Under the pieces are notes generated by a model. It was given only the letters and a program-made list of their open reading frames with translations. It did not search any database and was not told where the DNA came from. Shown piece after piece: positions 18,375 through 26,388 of a DNA stretch of 64,000 nt; positions within the stretch are counted from its first letter, which is position 1; the number at the start of each line of letters is the position of its first letter. Source of the stretch: Longimicrobiales bacterium (GTDB lineage Bacteria > Gemmatimonadota > Gemmatimonadetes > Longimicrobiales > Gaopeijiaceae); the NCBI GenBank assembly GCA_951828585.1, contig OX639991.1:3194576-3258575 (forward strand). The letters run 5' to 3'. A program made the translations under genes and the position numbers.

Positions 18375-18928
18375 AGAAATGTGATTTCCGCCAGTCCGGG
18401 CGGGATTCCTCCGAAGAGGAGGCCAGGGCCTCGAAGGCCAGCCGTCCCATCATCGCGGTGTATCCCGGATCCTTCGACCCCGTCACCCTGGGCCACGAGG
18501 ACATCGTCCGGCGCACGCTGCGCTTCTGCGACCATCTGGTCGTGGGAGTGGCCGAGACCGCCACACAGGCGAAGGGGAGTCTGTTCCCCGTCGCGGAGCG
18601 GCTGGAGATGATCCGGGCGGTCTTCGGGAGCGAGCCCCGGGTCGATTGCGTGTCCTTCTCGGGGCTCCTGGTCGACTTTGCCCGCGATGAGGGCGCGCGC
18701 TTCATCATCCGGGGGCTCAGGGCAGTGTCGGACTTCGACTACGAGTTCCAGATGGCGCAGATGAACCGCGAACTCTGGGACGAGGTGGAGACGATCTTCC
18801 TGACGCCCGATGTGCACTACTCCTTCCTGTCCGCCACGCTGGTCAGGGAGGTGGCGGGTCTGGGAGGCGATGTCAGCACCTTCGTGTCGCCACTTGTGCT
18901 GGAACGGTTGCGGCGGCGCTTTTCGTGA
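18371..18928 (+). CDS. coaD: Phosphopantetheine adenylyltransferase
   Basis: 185 aa enzyme for the penultimate step of coenzyme A synthesis, transferring AMP from ATP to 4'-phosphopantetheine. The nucleotidyltransferase signature is YPGSFDPVTLGHEDIVRR (TxGH in the form TLGH), then IIRGLRAVSDFDYEFQMAQMNREL and the ISSTxVR-like YSFLSATLVREVA. About 24 charged residues (MKKCDFRQSGRDSSEEEARA...) precede the fold, an unusual extension because CoaD normally starts right at the PGSFDP strand. No internal start removes it. It overlaps rsmD (ATGA) and the next gene (GTGA). Confidence 0.93.
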   Translation: MKKCDFRQSGRDSSEEEARASKASRPIIAVYPGSFDPVTLGHEDIVRRTLRFCDHLVVGVAETATQAKGSLFPVAERLEMIRAVFGSEPRVDCVSFSGLLVDFARDEGARFIIRGLRAVSDFDYEFQMAQMNRELWDEVETIFLTPDVHYSFLSATLVREVAGLGGDVSTFVSPLVLERLRRRFS

Positions 18929-19788
18929 CGTTCACCGAGCGCCTGGAAGTCCGGGCGCGACGTCTCGGGTGCAGGATCGCCTTCCCGGAGGGGGACGATG
19001 CCCGCGTGGCCGAGGCGGTGGGCGCGTTGCGGCGCCGCGAGGTGGTCGACCCGGTGGTGGTGGAGGGGGGGAGCGACGCTCTGCGCCGGGCGGTGGCGAT
19101 GCTCACCGGGGGGGCCGTGGACGGCGTTGTCGCGGGCGCGGCGCATGCCAGCGCCGATGTGATGCGGGCGGGGCTGAAGGGGGTGGGACTGAGGCCGGGC
19201 GTGCGCACGTTGTCGTCGTCGTTCTTCATGGAGGTGGGCGACTTCAGGGGCGGGGGATCCGAGGTGCTGAGCTTTACCGATGCGGGCGTGGTCCCCGATC
19301 CCGGCCCGCGTGCCCTCGTCGAGATCGCGGGCGAGGCGGTGCGTCTCCGGCGGCAGGTGGTGGGGGACGAGCCGCGCGTCGCCTTCCTGTCGTATTCGAC
19401 GCTGGGGAGCGCGGGGGGACGAACGGTCGAACGGGTCCGCCAGGCCGTGGAACGCTTCCGCGAGTCGTTTCCGGAGGTGCCGGCGGACGGCGAACTCCAG
19501 GCGGACGCCGCGCTGATTCGCGCGGTCGCCCGGGCCAAGGCGCCGGGATCCCCGTCCGGGGGGAGGGCCAACGTCCTCGTCTTCCCGTCCTTGGACGCGG
19601 GCAACATCGCGTACAAGCTGGTGGAGAGGCTGGCCGGGGCGACGGCTCTCGGCCCCATCCTGCAGGGGCTGAGGTTGCCGCTGAACGACCTGTCGCGGGG
19701 GGCGTCGGTGTCGGACATCGTGCGTGTGGCGGCGATTACGGCGCTGATGGCTAATGGGGGTCGCCGCCGGACTGCCCGGGACTCGTAA
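18925..19788 (+). CDS. Phosphate acetyl/butyryltransferase family protein
   Basis: 287 aa member of the PTA_PTB fold, which interconverts acetyl-CoA and acetyl phosphate. Supporting blocks are FPEGDDARVAEAV, GAAHASADVMRAGLK, SSSFFMEV, FTDAGVVPDPGPRALVEIA, ARVAFLSYST-like PRVAFLSYSTLGSA, ELQADAALI, LVFPSLDAGNIAYKLVERLAGATALGPILQGLRLP and NDLSRGASVSDIV. It is shorter than typical Pta (~325 aa) because the first helix-rich segment is reduced. Location beside coaD hints at a CoA/acyl-CoA role. No acetate kinase is nearby, so acetyl versus another acyl substrate cannot be decided. Confidence 0.85.
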   Translation: MTFTERLEVRARRLGCRIAFPEGDDARVAEAVGALRRREVVDPVVVEGGSDALRRAVAMLTGGAVDGVVAGAAHASADVMRAGLKGVGLRPGVRTLSSSFFMEVGDFRGGGSEVLSFTDAGVVPDPGPRALVEIAGEAVRLRRQVVGDEPRVAFLSYSTLGSAGGRTVERVRQAVERFRESFPEVPADGELQADAALIRAVARAKAPGSPSGGRANVLVFPSLDAGNIAYKLVERLAGATALGPILQGLRLPLNDLSRGASVSDIVRVAAITALMANGGRRRTARDS

Positions 19789-19935
19789 GGACCCCGCTGA
19801 GCCGCCTCGCCCCGGACCCTCCATTGCAAGTTCTTGGGGTCGAGACCCGTCAGTATAGGTAGAGGCGGCGATGTCGAGCGGGCTTGGTCCGCTGTCGGCC
19901 GCGATACCGTCCAACCGAGGAAAGCGGAGGAATCC

Positions 19936-20535
19936 GTGAAGGAACGTGCGACTCGCTGGAAGGATGAGTGGAACGATCTCCCGGAAGGAATGCGCCGCTT
20001 CGCGACCCGCATCGGGCCGACGGACGAGCACGTCCTGCTGCTCGGCCCGCCCGGTTCCGGGAAAGGGTATCTCGCCCGGATTCTCCATGAACTGAGTCCG
20101 AGGGCAGGGGGACCGTTGGTGACACGGAACTGTGGAGTCTTCACCGAGACTCCGGCCGAAGCGCAGCTGTTCGGACATATCAAGGGCGCCTACACCGGCG
20201 CGACCGACTCGAAGCCCGGAGTGGTCGCGGCCGCGGCGGGCGGCACCCTCTTTCTGGACGAGTGCGGCGTGCTCACGCATGCGATCCAGGCGATGTTCCT
20301 CATCTTTCTGGAGACGGGAGTGTTCAGCCGCCTGGGATCGCAGACCGTTCACAAGGCCGATATCCGTATCATTGCCGCGACGAACCGGGACCTGGGGGCG
20401 GCGATCGCGGAGGGAAAGTTCCGTGAGGACCTGGTGGCCCGTATTCCGTTCTACTACGAAGTGCCTCCGCTCCGCGAGCGAAGGCGGGAGATCGCAGGTA
20501 TCGTAGACTGCCACTTCCGGGCGAACGGCAGGTAG
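19936..20535 (+). CDS. Truncated sigma-54-interaction AAA domain protein
   Basis: About 199 aa from the GTG at 19936, which has GGAGG five bases upstream (the frame is open back to 19834). It contains most of the AAA+ core of bacterial enhancer-binding proteins: Walker A GPPGSGKG, the sigma-54-contacting loop GAYTGA, Walker B GGTLFLDECG, sensor I AATNRDL and RREDL-like FREDLVARI with PPLRERRREI. It stops soon afterwards, so the lid remainder and the C-terminal DNA-binding helix-turn-helix are missing, and no receiver or sensor domain precedes it. It may be a decayed activator or a stand-alone AAA regulator. No continuation is seen in other frames downstream. Confidence 0.75.
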   Translation: MKERATRWKDEWNDLPEGMRRFATRIGPTDEHVLLLGPPGSGKGYLARILHELSPRAGGPLVTRNCGVFTETPAEAQLFGHIKGAYTGATDSKPGVVAAAAGGTLFLDECGVLTHAIQAMFLIFLETGVFSRLGSQTVHKADIRIIAATNRDLGAAIAEGKFREDLVARIPFYYEVPPLRERRREIAGIVDCHFRANGR

Positions 20536-20604
20536 GGAGCATCACCCGGGGTCGGTTGAAAGGCGCGACATGTCTGTCACCGACCCCTTGGGTGCTGTGG
20601 GGCG

Positions 20605-20871
20605 GTGACGCGACGACGCGAGCACGACGGTCGGCTGTGGGTCTGCTCTTGGCCGACGGAAGCGGACTCCATGTACCGGGCCCACGTGTACGACGCGGAT
20701 GGCGTGTTTCTCCATGAGGCCGAGTGGCCGAGGGGGATCGCGATCTGGCATGGCGGATTGAGCGGCGACGTGGCTGTCGGCGTGCGGAAAGTGGAATTCG
20801 ATGTGGACCAGGTGGTGCGACTCAGTTTCCTACCCCAGCCCGCCCCAGATCCGCCCAGGCTGGCGGGATGA
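20605..20871 (+). pseudogene. Probable 3' remnant of a secreted beta-propeller gene
   Basis: An 88-codon frame from a GTG at 20605. The segment DGRLWVCSWPTEADSMYRAHVYDADGVFLHEAEWPRG followed by VRKVEFDVDQVVRLSFL looks like the final blade and closing strand of a 6-bladed beta-propeller protein, a family with another member at 38595-39671. No signal peptide or earlier blades are found upstream, so it is most likely a left-over 3' end. It could instead be a short hypothetical gene. The assignment rests on pattern recognition only. Confidence 0.4.
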
Positions 20872-20993
20872 GCACGGTCTTGTCCGCGGACTGCCGGCCC
20901 ACGCCTGCGCGAAACCGCCCGCTTCCGTATTTTTCTGTTTCGCCAATCCCCGACCCGCAGTCACCCCAACCCACCTCACCCGAAAGAGCCTCC

Positions 20994-21323
20994 ATGTCCT
21001 TCAGAGAACGAACCATTGGGCGCGTCACCGTCTACGACGTCGACGGGCAGCTGATCGTCGGGAACCGCCACGAACTGAAACGCATGGTGCTTGACGCCCT
21101 CGAAGCTGGGGGACGCCGCTTCGTGATCGACTTCTCGCGCACCGGCTACATCGACTCGTCGGGGCTGGGTGTCCTCATAAGCCTCTCGAAGGAGGTTCGG
21201 GCGCAGGGCGGGGACTTGAGGCTGGCCTCGCTCAACGGCGACCTGCAACGACTCTTCGAGCTGACCAGGCTCGACACCTTCTTCCGGATCTGCGACGGCC
21301 TGGAGGAAGCGCTGAAGGAGTAG
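20994..21323 (+). CDS. STAS-domain anti-sigma factor antagonist (RsbV/SpoIIAA-like)
   Basis: 109 aa single STAS domain. In this family the antagonist sequesters an anti-sigma kinase when dephosphorylated, freeing a sigma factor. The phosphorylatable serine lies in YIDSSGLGVLISL (residues ~46-58). Flanking blocks TVYDVDGQLIVGNRHELKRMV and GGDLRLASLNGDLQRLFELTRLDTFFRI are typical. The ATG at 20994 is used; upstream sequence in frame shows no family similarity. The stop is 5 bases before the GTG of the fused kinase/phosphatase, so the pair is an operon. Confidence 0.92.
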   Translation: MSFRERTIGRVTVYDVDGQLIVGNRHELKRMVLDALEAGGRRFVIDFSRTGYIDSSGLGVLISLSKEVRAQGGDLRLASLNGDLQRLFELTRLDTFFRICDGLEEALKE

Positions 21324-21328
21324 GGGGC

Positions 21329-22648
21329 GTGACCAGGAGGACGGGCCCGCCGACTTCCCCGCCGGGTGGCCCGTTGACGGACCCGGCCCGCGAACCCTCG
21401 CTCGACGCCCCCGGCACCGTGGTCTTCCACCTCCCCAACGACATCGGCGCCATCGAGGATGCGGTGGACCACGCGGTCGAATGCTGCGCGCCCGCCGGGC
21501 TCGACAGGGACCGCCTCCTCTTCCACTTCCGGGTGGGACTCACCGAGGCGATCTCCAACGCGATTCTGTTCGGCAACGTGAACGACCCCGAAGAGCGCGT
21601 CAGGATCGAACTGCGGGTACGGCCCGGCGAGGTGCGGGTGTGCGTGAGCGACGAGGGTCGCGGCTTCGATCCCGGTGCGGTCCCCGATCCGCGGCTGCCC
21701 GAGAACATCGGCAAGGACAGCGGACGGGGCATCTTCCTGATGCGGGCGCTCATGGACGAAGTGCGCTTCAGCGACGCGGGCAACGAGGTCACCCTCGTCC
21801 TGCGGGACGCTCCCGGCACCGCGGCCTCCGTTCCACCGCCGTTCCCGGATGGGTCTGCCGGCGAGACGGCTGCCCCGGCAACGCCCGGAGCGGGGCGGCG
21901 AACCCGCGAGGGACGGGCACTCGACAGCCTGTCGCACGAGATGAAGCTCGCCCACGACCTGCAGATGAAGCTTCTTCCCCCGATCCCGCGCGTCCGGGGG
22001 GTGGAGGCGGCCGCGCGGGTCGTGCCCGCCGAGTCGGTGGGCGGCGACTTCTACCAGGTGCTGCAGCTGTCGGGCGGCCGGACGGGGGTCATGATCGGCG
22101 ATGTCTCCGGGCACGGCTTCCCTGCGGCGCTGATCATGGCGCTGGTCATGAGCGCGGCTGCGATCTCCGCGCAGCAGGGCGGGGCCCCCGGGACCGTGCT
22201 GGAACACCTGGACCAGGCGATCGGGGACGAGCTGGAGTCCACCGAGATGTACCTCTCGCTCTTCTACTGCGTGCTGTCGCCCGGCGTACCCGAAGTGGCG
22301 TACGCGAACGCCGGCCACCCGCACGCCTTCATCGTGGAACCCGGGGGGACCGCGCGGAGACTCCTGGCCACCGACCCGCCGATGGGGATCGGGGGGGCGC
22401 CCTTCCGCGAGGCACGGGCGAAGTGGGCGCCGGGTGAGGACATTCTGCTTCTCTTCACCGACGGGCTCTCCGACACGGTGGCCCGGCGTGGGCGAAAGAG
22501 CGGCGAAGACCTGGTGCTGAAGACGGTCGCGCGCAATCACCGGGAGCCGGCCGTCGAGATCCTGGACCGCCTCTTCGAGATCTCCGCGCAGTCGGTGCCG
22601 CTCATTCCGGCCGACGATCGCACGGCGGTCGTGGTGCGCGCGGAGTGA
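21329..22648 (+). CDS. Fused anti-sigma serine kinase and PP2C-type phosphatase (RsbW-RsbU fusion)
   Basis: 439 aa. Residues ~30-170 form an RsbW-like GHKL ATPase: N box TEAISNAILFGN, G1 DEGRGFDPG and G2 SGRGIFLMRALMDEV. After a linker, residues ~205-435 form a SpoIIE/RsbU-type PP2C phosphatase with SVGGDFYQV, MIGDVSGHGFPAAL, YANAGHPHAF, LLLFTDGLSD and PADDRTAVVV supplying the metal-binding acids. The kinase and phosphatase of a partner switch are thus on one chain beside their likely STAS substrate. No sigma factor gene adjoins. The start is GTG at 21329 with a GGAG/GGGGG stretch upstream. Confidence 0.88.
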   Translation: MTRRTGPPTSPPGGPLTDPAREPSLDAPGTVVFHLPNDIGAIEDAVDHAVECCAPAGLDRDRLLFHFRVGLTEAISNAILFGNVNDPEERVRIELRVRPGEVRVCVSDEGRGFDPGAVPDPRLPENIGKDSGRGIFLMRALMDEVRFSDAGNEVTLVLRDAPGTAASVPPPFPDGSAGETAAPATPGAGRRTREGRALDSLSHEMKLAHDLQMKLLPPIPRVRGVEAAARVVPAESVGGDFYQVLQLSGGRTGVMIGDVSGHGFPAALIMALVMSAAAISAQQGGAPGTVLEHLDQAIGDELESTEMYLSLFYCVLSPGVPEVAYANAGHPHAFIVEPGGTARRLLATDPPMGIGGAPFREARAKWAPGEDILLLFTDGLSDTVARRGRKSGEDLVLKTVARNHREPAVEILDRLFEISAQSVPLIPADDRTAVVVRAE

Positions 22649-23475
22649 CCGTGCAGCCGCGCCGCCGCCCCAAGCGCTCGCTGGGGCAGAACTTCCTGGT
22701 GGATCCGAATCTTCAGCGCAAGATCGCGGGGGCGGTACGGGCGGAGGAGGGCGACCCGGTACTGGAAATCGGACCGGGGCGCGGCGCGCTGACCGCGCAC
22801 CTGGTCGACCGGGGGGTGCGGCTCACCGCCGTGGAGCTGGACGACGAACTGGCGGCCGAACTGGCGTCCCGCTGCGAGGATGAGCCCCGGGTCAGGGTGG
22901 TGCACGGCGATATCCTGTCGCTGGATCCCGCAACCCTGGGCGGTGAATGGGCGCGTACGACGGTGGTGGGCAACATCCCGTACAACATCACCACCCCCAT
23001 CATCTTCCGCCTGTTGCGGCTGCCATACCCGCGCGACATCGTGCTGACCGTGCAGGCGGAGGTGGCCGGGCGGATCCTCGCCGCGCCCGGGACGCGTACC
23101 TACGGCGCCCTCACCGTGGGCGTGGGACTGCACGCGCGCCCGGCGCGGATCTGCAAGGTGCCGCGCTCCGCCTTCCGACCGGTTCCCCGCGTGGACTCCG
23201 TGGCTGTCCGCATCACGCCGCGTTCCCCCCCTCGGCTCACGTGCACCGCCGCCACGCGCGTCCGTACCCTGACGAGGGCGGCCTTCATGTGGCGCCGCAA
23301 GCAGTTGGGGACCATCCTGGCGCGGCACCCCGACCTGCGCTGCCCGCGCGACCGGATCGAATCCGTGCTGGCGGACCTTGGATTGTCGCCAACGCTTCGC
23401 CCCGAGCGGCTGTCGCCGGAGGACTTCATCAAGCTCGCCGCGGCCTTGCTCCCGAAGGACGGCCCGGCACCCTGA
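22645..23475 (+). CDS. rsmA: 16S rRNA dimethyladenosine transferase
   Basis: 276 aa KsgA/RsmA, which dimethylates A1518 and A1519 of 16S rRNA late in 30S assembly. Motifs: KRSLGQNFLVDPNLQRKI, SAM-binding LEIGPGRGALTAHL, VELDDELA, VVHGDILSLD, the catalytic NIPYNITTPI and FRPVPRVDSVAVRI. The start is either GTG 22645 (overlapping the preceding stop as GTGA) or GTG 22651. The final part LSPTLRPERLSPEDFIKLA is the family C-terminus. Confidence 0.95.
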   Translation: MTVQPRRRPKRSLGQNFLVDPNLQRKIAGAVRAEEGDPVLEIGPGRGALTAHLVDRGVRLTAVELDDELAAELASRCEDEPRVRVVHGDILSLDPATLGGEWARTTVVGNIPYNITTPIIFRLLRLPYPRDIVLTVQAEVAGRILAAPGTRTYGALTVGVGLHARPARICKVPRSAFRPVPRVDSVAVRITPRSPPRLTCTAATRVRTLTRAAFMWRRKQLGTILARHPDLRCPRDRIESVLADLGLSPTLRPERLSPEDFIKLAAALLPKDGPAP

Positions 23476-23522
23476 TCCCGCCTCGGACGGCGCGGACATG
23501 GCCCTCCAACGGCCCTTTTCGC

Positions 23523-23528
23523 TAACTT
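23523..23528 (+). promoter_or_regulatory. Possible -10 element for rex
   Basis: The hexamer TAACTT lies six bases upstream of the rex GTG. No Shine-Dalgarno sequence is visible between them, so a leaderless rex transcript starting at or near the GTG is possible. No good -35 match is found, so this is tentative. Confidence 0.25.
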
Positions 23529-23532
23529 CAGC

Positions 23533-23550
23533 TTGTGAACGAATTCACAA
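23533..23550. promoter_or_regulatory. Rex operator overlapping the rex start codon
   Basis: TTGTGAACGAATTCACAA is an 18-bp inverted repeat with 7-bp arms (TTGTGAA / TTCACAA). It matches the established Rex-box consensus TTGTGANNNNNNTCACAA exactly. It includes the GTG start codon of rex (23535-23537), so the first codons of rex are part of the operator. Rex bound here when NADH is low would block its own transcription or initiation. Confidence 0.85.
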
Positions 23551-24173
23551 GCCGAATCCCGGACGCGACGGTCCGTCGCCTTTCGCTCTACCTCCGGTTT
23601 CTGGAGGACTTCGAACGCCTGGGCGTGACCAGCGTGGCCAGCGTGGCGCTCGCCGAGCGCGGGGGAACCACGGCCGCCCAGGTGCGCAAGGATCTCTCCC
23701 ACCTGGGTTCGTACGGCAAACGCGGCCTGGGGTACTCCGTGGACGAGCTCACCGGGGTCCTCAGGGGCGTGCTCGGACTCGACTGCACCTGGCGCGTTGC
23801 GTTGTTGGGCGCGGGACGGATCGGTACCGCCCTCGTCGAATACGAGCCCTTCCGCCGGCGTGGCTTCCACATCACGACCGTGATCGACAACGACCCGTGC
23901 AAGGTGGGCACCAGACTCGGCAAGATCCGGATCCGGGGTCAGGATGAGCTTGAAGACGTGCTGCGCGAGGATCGGATCGATCTCGTGATCGTGGCGGTCC
24001 CCGCTCCCGTGGCACAGGGAATGGTGGACCGCGTGGTGGCGGCCGGGATCAAGGCCGTGCTCAACTACGCGCCGGTGCAGCTGCGCCTCCCCGCCGATGT
24101 CGCGCTGCGCAATGTGAGCATGCTGGTGGAGCTGGAAAGCCTGTCGTACGCGCTGGCCCGCCACCGACAATGA
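23535..24173 (+). CDS. rex: Redox-sensing transcriptional repressor Rex
   Basis: 212 aa NADH/NAD+ sensor. The N-terminal winged helix covers residues ~8-80 (IPDATVRRLSLYLRFLEDFERLGV...TTAAQVRKDLSHLGSYGKRGLGYSVDEL). The Rossmann domain has GAGRIGTAL near residue 95, the acidic strand end TVIDNDPCKVG and IVAVPAPVAQGMVDRVVAAGIKAVLNYAPV. Rex releases DNA when NADH rises and controls fermentation and respiration genes. The GTG at 23535 is the only start that gives the family N-terminus, and it lies within a consensus Rex operator, so autoregulation is likely. It overlaps the downstream exonuclease by ATGA. Confidence 0.94.
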   Translation: MNEFTSRIPDATVRRLSLYLRFLEDFERLGVTSVASVALAERGGTTAAQVRKDLSHLGSYGKRGLGYSVDELTGVLRGVLGLDCTWRVALLGAGRIGTALVEYEPFRRRGFHITTVIDNDPCKVGTRLGKIRIRGQDELEDVLREDRIDLVIVAVPAPVAQGMVDRVVAAGIKAVLNYAPVQLRLPADVALRNVSMLVELESLSYALARHRQ

Positions 24174-25021
24174 CCTCGCGGGGGGGCCGCCTCTCTCTCC
24201 TGCAGGGTGCCTGGGAGGTGCTGCAAGGTGGGCCGCTCGCCACCACCGAACTGGCGCGGCGCGTGCTGGGTCTGAACGGCCATCCGGGCGCGGCCTCCGC
24301 GGCCGTCTTCGCGCTGCTGGGCGGCGACGACCGCTTCGAGGTAGACGGCGAAGGCGTATGGAGTCTTCGCGGGGGCGCCCGCCGCCCCGGAGCGCTGTTG
24401 TCGCGGCTTTCGTACGCGGTCGTGGACGTGGAGACGACGGGTGGCCGCTACGAGGGCGGGCACCGCATGACCGAGGTGGCCGTGGCGGAGGTGCGGGGGG
24501 GTGCGGTCCACGACGTTTTCGAGACGCTGGTGCACCCGGGGCGCCGGGTTCCGCGCCGGACCGTTGAACTCACCGGGATAACCGACCGCATGCTCGCCGG
24601 GGCGCCCGCCTTCGACGAGGTCGCGGAGAAGGTGTTCCGGCGCATCGCCGGCCGGGTTTTCGTCGCCCACAACGTGAGCTTCGACTGGGGGTGGCTCAGG
24701 GCACAGCTCGGCGACGCGCTCGGCGACGTTCCCGAGGTAGAGCGGCTCTGTACGATAAGCCTGGCACGGCGCCTGGTGCCGGAGCTGCGCCGGCGCAACC
24801 TGGACGCGCTGTCGGAGTTCTTCGACATCCCCATTCACGGTCGGCACCGCGCCCGCGGCGACGCGCTCGCCACGGCGCGCGTGCTGCTGCGCCTGCTCGA
24901 CCGGGCGGAGTCGCTGGGAATCGGGGATCTGCGTTCCCTGAAGCGGTATCGGCCGCCGCGCGGGGCGCGCTACCAACGGGATCTCTTCGTGCAGGGCGGC
25001 GGGTTGGGGCGTCGTGGGTAA
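24170..25021 (+). CDS. DEDDh exonuclease with N-terminal winged-helix domain (DnaQ-like)
   Basis: 283 aa. Residues ~8-70 (LLQGAWEVLQGGPLATTELARRVLG...DDRFEVDGEGVWSLRGG) resemble a HARE-type winged helix. Residues ~80-245 form a DnaQ-like 3'-5' exonuclease: ExoI VVDVETTGG, ExoII VAHNVSFDWGWL and ExoIII HRARGDALATARV contain the DEDDh acids and histidine. This could be a proofreading-like epsilon subunit or a repair exonuclease. The C-terminal tail (LKRYRPPRGARYQRDLF) is basic. It overlaps rex by ATGA, so it may be under Rex control. A 140-base gap with a promoter follows. Confidence 0.82.
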   Translation: MTSRGGRLSLLQGAWEVLQGGPLATTELARRVLGLNGHPGAASAAVFALLGGDDRFEVDGEGVWSLRGGARRPGALLSRLSYAVVDVETTGGRYEGGHRMTEVAVAEVRGGAVHDVFETLVHPGRRVPRRTVELTGITDRMLAGAPAFDEVAEKVFRRIAGRVFVAHNVSFDWGWLRAQLGDALGDVPEVERLCTISLARRLVPELRRRNLDALSEFFDIPIHGRHRARGDALATARVLLRLLDRAESLGIGDLRSLKRYRPPRGARYQRDLFVQGGGLGRRG

Positions 25022-25078
25022 GACTCTAGTAAGACGCCGGCAGGTGCCGTGAAGGGGGGCCTCTTCGCACGGCGCGGG

Positions 25079-25107
25079 TTGGGGTGCCGCGAGTAGATTG
25101 GTATACT
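25079..25107 (+). promoter_or_regulatory. Putative sigma-70-type promoter of the thiolase operon
   Basis: A TTGGGG hexamer (25079-25084) is followed after 17 bases by TATACT (25102-25107), which is preceded by TGG, giving an extended -10. It lies 54 bases upstream of the thiolase GTG, in the only AT-richer part of this intergenic gap. Confidence 0.5.
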
Positions 25108-25161
25108 GTTGGGTGCCTTTTTCCCGTACGCAATCCACCCGAAACCCCTGAAAAACTCCCC

Positions 25162-26373
25162 GTGCCCGACCCTGCCCGCACACCCGTAATCCTCGACGGC
25201 GTCCGCACCCCCATCGGACGCTTCCTGGGCGGTCTCAGCCCCCTCTCCGGCCCCGAGTTGGGCGCGGTCGTGGTGCGCGAAGTCGTGTCGCGTGCCGGCA
25301 TCGATGTCGCCGAGGTCGACGAAGTGATCATGGGCAACGTGGTGTGCGCCGGCGCGGGACAGGCCCCCGCCCGCCAGGCCGCCGTGAACGGGGGCGTGCC
25401 GGCGAGCGTGCCCGCGGTGACGGTGAACAAGGTGTGCGGCTCGGGTCTCAAGGCGGTCATGCTGGCGGCCCAGGCGGTCAAGGCGGGCGACGCGCGTCTG
25501 GTGGTGGCGGGCGGTTTCGAGTCGATGTCGAATGTGCCGTACTACCTGCGGGGCATGCGGAGCGGGGTGAAGTTCGGGGACCGCACGGTTCAGGACGGGT
25601 TGGTCCACGACGGGCTCTGGTGCTCCTTCGGCGACTGCCACATGGGTGGGCACGCCGAGTACACCGCCGCGAAGGCCGGCGTCACGCGCGCAGAGGCCGA
25701 CGCATTCGCCTACGCATCCCACCGGAAGGCCGTCGCAGCCATCGACGAGGGCCGCTTCGGGCCGGAGATCGTGCCGGTCACGGTCGAGACCCGGCGCGGT
25801 GCATCGACGGTGGACACGGACGAAGGTCCCCGCCGGGACACCTCGTTGGAGGCGCTGGGCCGCCTGCGTCCCGCCTTCGCGCGTGACGCTCCCCCGGGGC
25901 TCGATGAACTGGTCGTGACCGCCGGCAACGCGCCGGGACTGAACGACGGGGCTTCGGCGCTGGTCGTGGCCAGCCAGGAATACGCCGTGGCGCACGGCCT
26001 GGCATTCCGGGCGGTCATCACTGGGTACGCTGCGGGGGGCACCGAGCCGCGTGACCTCTTCTTTGCGCCTGTCCAGGCCGTCCGCAACCTGATGCGGCGG
26101 GAAGGGACCCGGATTGGGGACTACGGACTGGTGGAGATGAACGAAGCGTTCGCGGTGCAGGCCATCGCGGACATGCGCGAGCTGAAGATGGATCCCGAGC
26201 GCGTGAACGTGCGGGGGGGTGCGGTGGCGCTGGGGCATCCCATCGGGGCGTCGGGCGCGCGGATCCTGGTTACCTTGCTGGGCGCGATGGCCGGGCGGGA
26301 CGTCGAGACCGGGATGGCCACCCTGTGTCTCGGCGGCGGCAACGCGGTCGCCCTTGCGGTACGCGCGAACTGA
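25162..26373 (+). CDS. Acetyl-CoA C-acetyltransferase (thiolase)
   Basis: About 403 aa thiolase II family enzyme, condensing or cleaving acyl-CoA units. Active-site residues are visible: the nucleophilic Cys in VNKVCGSGLKAVMLAA (near residue 91), NEAFAVQA, the His in GHPIGASGARILVTLLG and the second Cys in CLGGGNAVAL. The GTG at 25162 starts the family N-terminus (TPVILDGVRTPIGRF). The upstream open frame has no similarity. Together with the downstream hydroxyacyl-CoA and acyl-CoA dehydrogenases it forms a short-chain beta-oxidation or butyryl-CoA type set; no enoyl-CoA hydratase is in the window. Confidence 0.92.
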   Translation: MPDPARTPVILDGVRTPIGRFLGGLSPLSGPELGAVVVREVVSRAGIDVAEVDEVIMGNVVCAGAGQAPARQAAVNGGVPASVPAVTVNKVCGSGLKAVMLAAQAVKAGDARLVVAGGFESMSNVPYYLRGMRSGVKFGDRTVQDGLVHDGLWCSFGDCHMGGHAEYTAAKAGVTRAEADAFAYASHRKAVAAIDEGRFGPEIVPVTVETRRGASTVDTDEGPRRDTSLEALGRLRPAFARDAPPGLDELVVTAGNAPGLNDGASALVVASQEYAVAHGLAFRAVITGYAAGGTEPRDLFFAPVQAVRNLMRREGTRIGDYGLVEMNEAFAVQAIADMRELKMDPERVNVRGGAVALGHPIGASGARILVTLLGAMAGRDVETGMATLCLGGGNAVALAVRAN

Positions 26374-26388
26374 ACCGAGGATGGCGGA

